Shown one piece after another: positions 14,327 to 18,949 of a stretch of 18,949 bases of DNA. Under the pieces are notes generated by a model. That model saw only the letters and a list, made by a program, of their open reading frames with translations, made no database searches and had not been told where the DNA came from. The DNA comes from Spirochaetia bacterium. GTDB taxonomy: Bacteria > Spirochaetota > Spirochaetia > Treponematales > Treponemataceae. Each line of letters starts with the position of its first letter. Positions within the stretch are counted from its first letter, which is position 1. Both the position numbers and the translations under genes were made by a program. The stretch spans positions 1-18,949 of the forward strand of contig CAAGGF010000082.1 in NCBI GenBank assembly GCA_900769325.1, written 5' to 3'.

Positions 14327-15988
14327 ATGGCAGATACAATGCATGCTTTGGAAAAAAATCCAAATTGGAAAGGCCGCCGCGGTCCTGTTGTTCTTGTAAT
14401 TATGGACGGTGTCGGTTACGGTAAATATGAGGAAGGAGATGCCGTTAAGGCTTCAAAGATGAAGTACCTTGACTGGTTTACTGCAAACTGTCCGCACACA
14501 AAATTGAAGGCTCACGGAACTGCAGTTGGTCTTCCAAGCGACGACGACATGGGAAACAGCGAAGTCGGACACAACGCAATCGGCTGCGGCCGAGTTTTTG
14601 CTCAGGGTGCAAAGCTTGTTTCTGAATCAATTTCTTCTGGTCTTATGTACGAAGGCGAAACATGGAAGAAACTTATTGCAAATGTAAAGGCAAAAAATTC
14701 TGCACTTCACTTTATCGGTCTTGTTTCTAACGGAAATGTTCACGCCCACATTGATCATCTTTATGCAATGGTTGAACAGGCACACAAAGAAGGCGTAAAA
14801 AAAATCCGCGTTCATGCGCTGCTTGACGGACGCGACGTTGACCCGACTTCTGCACTTACTTTCGTAACTCCGCTTGAAGAAAAACTTGCATCATACACAG
14901 ATTCTGACTATCAGATTGCATCAGGTGGCGGACGAATGTTCATCACGATGGACCGCTATAACGCAGACTGGCCGATGGTTCAGCGCGGATGGTATGCACA
15001 CGTTCTTGGTGAAGGTCGTCAGTTTGAATCTGCAACAAAGGCGATTGAAACTTACCGTGCAGAACAGGCAGGTCTTCTTGACCAGGACATGCACGAATTT
15101 GTAATTGCAAAAGACGGAAAACCAGTCGGAACAGTTGAAGACGGAGATTCAGTCATCCTTTACAACTTCCGCGGAGACCGTGCACTTGAAATTACTTCTG
15201 CATTTGAGTCAGGCACAGACTTCCCTCACTTTGACAGAAAGCGCGTTCCTGCATGCGAATATGCCGGAATGATGGAATACGACGGAGATGCTCATGTTCC
15301 GCACCAGTATCTTGTAAATCCTCCGACAATCGACCGCACAATGGGCGAATACCTTACAAAAACAGGCATAAAACTCCTTGCAATTTCAGAAACACAGAAA
15401 TACGGACACGTAACTTACTTCTTCAACGGAAACAAGTCAGGCAAGTTCGACGAAAAACTTGAAGATTACGTAGAAATTCCGTCTGACACGGTTCCGTTTG
15501 AACAGCGCCCTTGGATGAAATGTGCCGAAATTACTGACAAAGTAATCGAAGCCATCAAGAGCGGAAAATACGACCACATCCGCTTGAACTACCCTAACGG
15601 CGACATGGTAGGACACACAGGCGTTTTCAATGCAGTATGCTGTTCTATGGAAGGAATGGATTTACAGCTCGGACGCCTTAAGGCTGCAATCGAAGAAGCC
15701 GGCGGAATTCTATGCCTTACAGCTGACCACGGAAACTCAGACGACATGTATGAGCACGCAAAAGACGGCAGCGTAAAGATGGACAAAAACGGCGAACCAA
15801 AAGCCAAAACTTCTCACTCGCTCAACCCAGTTCCGGGAATCATCTACGACCCTGAATACAAAGGCGAGTACGACCAGACAAAACTGAACGAAGGTCTGGG
15901 CATTTCAAGCTGGCCTGCAACATTGATTCAGTTGATGGGATATAAAGAACCTTCAGACTACGACAAAAGTTTGATTAACCTTAAATAA
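14327..15988 (+). CDS. gpmI: 2,3-bisphosphoglycerate-independent phosphoglycerate mutase
   Basis: The 553-residue cytoplasmic enzyme interconverts 3- and 2-phosphoglycerate in glycolysis through a phosphoserine intermediate and Mn2+. It shows VVLVIMDGVGYG (21-32, metal-binding Asp27), the catalytic DDDMGNSEVGHNAIG (Ser78), HAHIDHL and HALLDGRDVDP in the transferase domain, GGGRMFITMDRYNADW, the NFRGDRA motif and the C-terminal metal-binding NYPNGDMVGHTG and LTADHGNSDDM. It is a little longer than the common form of about 510 residues, mainly through an N-terminal extension and loops, a variant known in some spirochaetes and other bacteria. GAGG lies seven bases before the ATG. Its codon use is richer in GC and more even than its neighbours, as expected of a highly expressed core gene. 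It has its own promoter and terminator. Confidence 0.97.
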   Translation: MADTMHALEKNPNWKGRRGPVVLVIMDGVGYGKYEEGDAVKASKMKYLDWFTANCPHTKLKAHGTAVGLPSDDDMGNSEVGHNAIGCGRVFAQGAKLVSESISSGLMYEGETWKKLIANVKAKNSALHFIGLVSNGNVHAHIDHLYAMVEQAHKEGVKKIRVHALLDGRDVDPTSALTFVTPLEEKLASYTDSDYQIASGGGRMFITMDRYNADWPMVQRGWYAHVLGEGRQFESATKAIETYRAEQAGLLDQDMHEFVIAKDGKPVGTVEDGDSVILYNFRGDRALEITSAFESGTDFPHFDRKRVPACEYAGMMEYDGDAHVPHQYLVNPPTIDRTMGEYLTKTGIKLLAISETQKYGHVTYFFNGNKSGKFDEKLEDYVEIPSDTVPFEQRPWMKCAEITDKVIEAIKSGKYDHIRLNYPNGDMVGHTGVFNAVCCSMEGMDLQLGRLKAAIEEAGGILCLTADHGNSDDMYEHAKDGSVKMDKNGEPKAKTSHSLNPVPGIIYDPEYKGEYDQTKLNEGLGISSWPATLIQLMGYKEPSDYDKSLINLK

Positions 15989-16004
15989 AACTTAAGCCTT
16001 AGAT

Positions 16005-16044
16005 AATGACCAGTGTATCACAGATATGCTGGTCATTTTGTTTT
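16005..16044 (+). terminator. Intrinsic terminator after gpmI
   Basis: AATGACCAG (16005-16013) and CTGGTCATT (16029-16037) form a perfect nine-base-pair stem with a 15-base loop, followed by TTGTTTT. Confidence 0.88.
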
Positions 16045-16081
16045 AAGAACGGAACATATTGTCCTGCAAAACTTTACACTC

Positions 16082-16129
16082 TGTCATGCTGAATTGCACA
16101 TTTTGTCATGCTGAACTTGTTTCAGCATC
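16082..16129. repeat. Partial copies of the TGTCAT intergenic repeat
   Basis: TGTCATGCTGAA at 16082 and TGTCATGCTGAACTTGTTTC at 16104 (extending to 16129) match one arm of the fold-back repeat at 7837. The second copy is a small hairpin by itself (GATGCTGAAA / TTTCAGCATC-type pairing). Confidence 0.65.
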
Positions 16130-16143
16130 TCTTTTATATTTAT

Positions 16144-16246
16144 TTGCCTAAAGTAGAAAAATATGTTATATTGTTTTATAGAAATAAATGATGATGTAAG
16201 GTTTCAGGAGTTCCGGTGCTGTTTGGTGCACGAGGCTTCTTTTTTT
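16144..16246 (+). ncRNA. Candidate small RNA of about 65 nt
   Basis: TTGCCT (16144-16149), a 17-bp spacer and TATATT (16167-16172) predict a start near 16180. A stem follows in which AGGAG pairs with CTTCT, CC with GG and GTGC with GCAC (16206-16240), then seven T residues. Promoter and terminator enclose no ORF of note, so a short untranslated transcript is plausible. No known RNA family is recognised. Confidence 0.4.
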
Positions 16247-16260
16247 ATCCCGTTTTGTTT

Positions 16261-16492
16261 TTAAATTCATCCCGAATTTGCAGCATTTTATCTTGATTTA
16301 TCCGGGGTTTTAAGGAAATTCATCTTGATGAATTCCTTCCGTTTATCTTGATAAACTAGATGGATTCATCTTGATAAACTGATACCGTTCATCTTGATGA
16401 AATGGTTGCGGTCATCTTGATGAATTTCTGGTGATGTCTTGATGAATAAAAATGTTTGTCTTGATAAATGTAAAAGGCTTTCTTGATGGTTT
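16261..16492. repeat. Phased array of CTTGAT-core repeats, 22-23 bp period
   Basis: The hexamer CTTGAT occurs at 16292, 16324, 16347, 16370, 16393, 16416, 16438, 16460 and 16482, with spacings of 32, 23, 23, 23, 23, 22, 22 and 22. The best units read TTCATCTTGATGAA, an inverted repeat of TTCATC/GATGAA around TT, followed by 8-9 variable bases. A degenerate unit (TTCATCCCGAATTT) lies 21 bp before the first. The period is not a multiple of three and there is no ORF, so it is a DNA or RNA element. The rest of the 16045-16561 gap holds only the small RNA candidate and terminators. Confidence 0.85.
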
Positions 16493-16501
16493 TGAAAATC
16501 A

Positions 16502-16543
16502 AAAGGCTTCCTGAAAAAAATCAGAAAGCCCTTTCTTTTTTTT
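16502..16543. terminator. Bidirectional terminator between the array and the GNAT gene
   Basis: GGCTTCCTGA (16505-16514) pairs with TCAGAAAGCC (16521-16530) with one mismatch, flanked by A-rich and T-rich tracts on the two sides. It can end transcription of the minus-strand acetyltransferase gene and also anything crossing the array from the left. Confidence 0.75.
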
Positions 16544-16561
16544 AGATTATTCTGCGTTTAC

Positions 16562-17194
16562 CTAAAAAATCTGTCCGGGAAGCCTGAGCTTTTCCTTTTT
16601 CGGAAACAGCTTTTCGTATTCCTCAAAGGCATCAGGATTTTTCTGTGCTGCAAAATATCCCTCGGGGTCTTTGTAGCTTCCGGTAATTCCGTTTAAAAAT
16701 CCTTTTTCAAGTTCCTTGCACAGAAAATAAGGTGCACCGCTTTCCGGGTCGTCTGCATAACGGATGCCGAATTCTGCTGCCGGTGCAAAGCCGCTTTTTC
16801 CGTAGAAATCGATGTTTCCGCAAATCAGAAGGCATTTTCCGCCTAGCTTTCTTGCTTTTTCCATCGAACAGTCCAAAAGAATTTTTCCGAATCCCTTGCG
16901 CTTAAAGTCCGGGTGAATGCTTATCGGACCGAATGTCATCACCGGAATCTGCGTGCCGTCGTCTGCGTCTATGTGCGAGCGGCTGTACATTACGTGCCCG
17001 ATGATTTTTTTGTCCAGTTCAAGCACGAGCGAAAGTTCAGGAATAAAATCCGGATTTTTCCTGTAGCAGTGAAGAACAAAATGTTCCTCGCAGCCGGGCT
17101 TGTAGACATTTCAGAACGATTCGCGCGTCAGGTTTTCAACTTTAAAAAAATCAGCTTCTGTTTCCTTTCGGATTAAATAATTTGTTTTGTTCAT
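16562..17194 (-). pseudogene. GNAT N-acetyltransferase interrupted by one TGA
   Basis: Read from an ATG at 17194, the frame gives MNKTNYLIRKETEADFFKVE and NLTRESF, then TGA at codon 28 (17111-17113), then continues in the same frame NVYKPGCEEHFVLHCYRKNP to a TAA at 16562, 210 codons in all. Related GNAT enzymes have Trp at this point (an EAFWNVY-type motif), so a single TGG-to-TGA change explains the break. The acetyl-CoA-binding motif HPDFKRKGFGKILLD and the rest of the fold are intact. Internal starts exist (for example a GTG near 17026, giving 154 residues), but such a product would lack the first strand and helix of the fold. No frameshift is needed. It may be a recent pseudogene, a polymorphism or a sequencing error. 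Confidence 0.85.
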
Positions 17195-17248
17195 TGTGTT
17201 TGCGTTCTTTTTAATGCAGAAAAAAGAACTTCTCCTGTAAGTGTTTTG

Positions 17249-17327
17249 CCGAACCGCCATTCCTGCGGTTTGCCTGAACTACCGGGAGACTTGCCGAAGA
17301 TGCAACGCACTTAGCGCATTCTCCCGG
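17249..17327. other. GC-rich double hairpin
   Basis: Within an AT-rich gap, AACCGC/GCGGTT (17252-17257 and 17265-17270) forms one hairpin and CCGGGAGA/TCTCCCGG (17282-17289 and 17320-17327) a second, with further pairing possible inside (TGC/GCA). A 63-codon minus-strand ORF crosses it, but looks like a chance reading. It may be an intergenic repeat or a structured RNA. Confidence 0.45.
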
Positions 17328-17477
17328 CCTTACACAATGCCCAGTTTGTCTGTAGATTTTTTCATCCAGCTCCAAAAAAATTAATTTAATAGAAGATAAC
17401 ACGAAAAAAGGGAAGTTTCAACATTCTGAAAAAAAAGATGGTACTTTGATATGAATATTTTGATGATGAACTTTCAG

Positions 17478-17536
17478 AAAATTCTCACTGAGAATTTTTT
17501 AAAAGTCAGTGACTTTTTACATAAAACTCATTGAGA
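17478..17536. repeat. Two adjacent near-perfect palindromes
   Basis: AAAATTCTCA-C-TGAGAATTTT (17478-17498) and AAAAGTCA-G-TGACTTTT (17501-17517) both have perfect arms around a single central base and are two bases apart. The arm TGAGAATTTT recurs at 17533. They lie about 75 bp before a strong promoter and may be operators. Apart from these and the double hairpin, nothing else is seen in the 17195-17589 gap. Confidence 0.6.
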
Positions 17537-17589
17537 ATTTTCTTCAGTTTTTTTTAATTACCAGAAAAAATTACATGTTGGTGCTGATT

Positions 17590-17618
17590 TTGACAATAGT
17601 CGCAATTTGTACTATATT
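17590..17618 (+). promoter_or_regulatory. Strong promoter directly before a small ORF
   Basis: TTGACA (17590-17595), an exact 17-bp spacer and TATATT (17613-17618) give a start near 17625, only about three bases before the ATG at 17628. This is the best consensus promoter in the window. Confidence 0.75.
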
Positions 17619-17627
17619 TTTTTAGTA

Positions 17628-17783
17628 ATGGGTAGCACAGATATTTTTGAAATGGCTGAAACAGAAAATTCCGTAATAAAAGAAAATAAATTTTTAACGA
17701 TTATGTCCTCTTTATCACCTGACGGAAAACATTTTGACCTTTTTTACGAAGATGTTGAGCTGGTGGAGGAAAGTGAAATATAA
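17628..17783 (+). CDS. Small acidic hypothetical protein, 51 residues
   Basis: The ORF reads MGSTDIFEMAETENSVIKEN and ends in an acidic stretch (DLFYEDVELVEESEI) before TAA. The near-perfect promoter immediately upstream implies an mRNA with almost no leader, and no Shine-Dalgarno sequence is present. An internal ATG at 17652 is an alternative start. The product has no membrane segment or recognisable domain. Its position 114 bases before the AAA-ATPase-like gene, same strand, suggests possible co-transcription, but function is unknown. It could also be a non-coding leader region. Confidence 0.4.
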   Translation: MGSTDIFEMAETENSVIKENKFLTIMSSLSPDGKHFDLFYEDVELVEESEI

Positions 17784-17897
17784 CAATTGATATAAGATTT
17801 GGACATGGTTCAATTTTGGAAAACTTTTGTTTTAAACATTTTTACATTCATTGATAGAAAGATAGAAAAAACATAAGCATTGTGTTAAAATAACCCC

Positions 17898-18949
17898 ATG
17901 AACGAAAGATTTTTGCCAATCGGCATTCAGGATTTTGAAAAACTCCGCACAGGAAATTATCTGTATGTTGATAAAACTCCGCTGATTTATGAACTGACAC
18001 GTACAAGTACGCCATATTTTTTAAGCCGTCCGCGTCGGTTCGGGAAGAGCCTTTTGCTTTCTACGATGGAAGCGTATTTTCTTGGCAAAAAGGAACTGTT
18101 CAAAGGGCTTGCGATTGAAAAACTTGAAAAAGAGTGGACCCAATATCCTGTTTTGAAGATTAGTTTTGGTGTGAACAGTTATGAAAACAACGAACGGTTA
18201 AAATCACGGCTTGATTCTATTGTTTCTGAAAATGAATCTCGTTATAACATTGAAAAGAAGAGTGAAAATCCTGCCGAAAGATTTGCAAACATAATTCGTG
18301 AAGTTTCAGAAAAGTTTAACCAAAAAGTCGTCATCCTCATAGACGAATACGACAAACCGATTCTTGACGCCCTTTACACGGATTTTGAAAATCAAAACCG
18401 CCAGGAGTTACGCAGTTTTTATAGCCCGCTTAAGGACAGCGACAAATACATCCGCTTTTTGTTTATCACTGGAATCACGAAGGTTAGCCACATAAACATT
18501 TTCAGCGGACTGAATCAGCTCAATGACATCAGTTTAGACAGCAAGTATTCTTCACTTTGCGGAATTTCTGAAAGCGAACTTGAGCAGTATTTTGAACCTG
18601 AAATTAAAATTCTTGCTGAAAAGCAGGAAATGACAGCCATCGAAACAAAGGAAAAGCTTGCCCAAATGTACGATGGCTATCATTTTGCTCACGATGTTGA
18701 AGGCGTGTACAATCCGTTCTGCCTTTTGAAATGCTTTTTTTCCAATGACTTCGGCTCCTACTGGTTTGAAAGCGGAACTCCGTCCTTTCTTGTAAAAACC
18801 TTGCAGTATCAGCCACTGGAGCTTGAAAACCTTGTAAACGGAAGGCTTGCCACGGAAAACCAATTTAAAAATTACGACCCCGACAGCAAGAACATGCTGC
18901 CTGTTGTTTACCAAAGCGGCTACCTTACGATTAAAGGCTTTGAAAAAGA
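17898..18949 (+). CDS. AAA-ATPase-like / PD-(D/E)XK nuclease family protein (partial, 3' end outside)
   Basis: The first 350 residues match the AAA-ATPase-like protein family that normally ends in a PD-(D/E)XK nuclease-like domain (DUF1703 type). Visible are the N-terminal signature LPIGIQDFEKLRTGNYLYVD, the Walker A-like RPRRFGKSLLL (44-54), the Walker B-like VVILIDEYDKPI (144-155), the sensor region FLFITGITKVSHINIFSGLN and the family block MYDGYHFA. The family usually has 500-600 residues, so about a third, including any nuclease domain, is beyond the window. The frame is open to the edge. No Shine-Dalgarno precedes the ATG; TTAAAAT six bases upstream could be a -10 element, making the message leaderless. 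These proteins are often present in many copies in gut anaerobes and treponemes; their role is not settled. Confidence 0.92.
   Translation, partial: MNERFLPIGIQDFEKLRTGNYLYVDKTPLIYELTRTSTPYFLSRPRRFGKSLLLSTMEAYFLGKKELFKGLAIEKLEKEWTQYPVLKISFGVNSYENNERLKSRLDSIVSENESRYNIEKKSENPAERFANIIREVSEKFNQKVVILIDEYDKPILDALYTDFENQNRQELRSFYSPLKDSDKYIRFLFITGITKVSHINIFSGLNQLNDISLDSKYSSLCGISESELEQYFEPEIKILAEKQEMTAIETKEKLAQMYDGYHFAHDVEGVYNPFCLLKCFFSNDFGSYWFESGTPSFLVKTLQYQPLELENLVNGRLATENQFKNYDPDSKNMLPVVYQSGYLTIKGFEK

Noticed and set aside
13695..14363. A 222-codon minus-strand ORF, and other long frames opposite rtcB, gpmI and the CotH gene
   Set aside because: They lie opposite genes with unmistakable family motifs, lack ribosome binding sites and have compositions typical of antisense reading.
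16292..16487. CTTGAT array considered as a CRISPR
   Set aside because: Repeats of about 14 bp with 8-9 bp between them are too short for CRISPR, and there are no cas genes in the window.
16562..17194. TGA read as tryptophan or selenocysteine in the acetyltransferase gene
   Set aside because: Trp is encoded by TGG throughout, another gene here ends in TGA, no selenocysteine-insertion-like stem is evident after the codon, and the family has Trp at this site.
17211..17402. 63-codon minus-strand ORF rich in Arg, Ser and Cys
   Set aside because: It is a reading of the GC-rich double hairpin, with no ribosome binding site; the structure explains the composition better than coding.
1..18949. tRNA or rRNA genes
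   Set aside because: No cloverleaf-type sequence with a T-loop motif and no rRNA-like stretch was seen on either strand.

Overview
The window looks like DNA from a host-associated spirochaete, most likely a Treponema or close relative. This is inference from gene families, not a database match. The supporting signs are an AT-rich genome, lipoprotein-type exported proteins, a 553-residue cofactor-independent phosphoglycerate mutase, an AAA-ATPase-like/PD-(D/E)XK gene of the type often multiplied in treponemes, and a poly-G promoter of the kind known in Treponema pallidum.

Left block (79-4169, all minus strand): a tight gene run reads, in transcription order, a small basic hypothetical protein, a two-helix K+ channel with an RCK domain, a stand-alone cyclic-nucleotide-binding protein translationally coupled to it, a flavodiiron protein (FprA) and a lipoprotein with a formylglycine-generating-enzyme-like domain that lacks its C-terminal half.

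Replicon block (about 4170-8330): a plasmid-type module. The minus-strand operon parA - ribbon-helix-helix partner - repA is flanked by about 20 copies of an 18-bp element (consensus AAATAYAAASTGGAGCAS) in both orientations. Downstream of repA, AT-rich DNA carries DnaA boxes among these elements, which makes a candidate origin. Upstream of parA a second, unrelated repeat family (AATACATTTGTTATTACA) occupies the spacer of the parA promoter and recurs upstream, as expected of an autoregulatory operator or parS. Further right are a fold-back repeat, a five-copy 20-bp tandem repeat and more of the 18-bp elements. Because ordinary metabolic genes lie on both sides, this is either an integrated plasmid or the origin region of a secondary replicon.

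Surface-protein block (8335-12301): a GC-rich fold-back element precedes a promoter whose -35/-10 spacer contains nine consecutive G residues. It drives an 1182-residue lipoprotein with four FnIII repeats, a CotH kinase domain, InlB-like repeats and a possible carbohydrate-binding tail. The layout predicts phase-variable expression. An intrinsic terminator closes the unit.

Right block (12350-18949): a small ORF, an XRE regulator and an RtcB RNA ligase form an operon, followed by gpmI with its own promoter and terminator. The 16045-16560 gap holds a candidate small RNA and a striking array of the core CTTGAT repeated every 22-23 bp. Then come a GNAT acetyltransferase gene broken by one in-frame TGA, a GC-rich double hairpin, paired near-perfect palindromes, a 51-codon ORF with an excellent promoter and no leader, and the start of an AAA-ATPase-like/PD-(D/E)XK protein that runs off the window.
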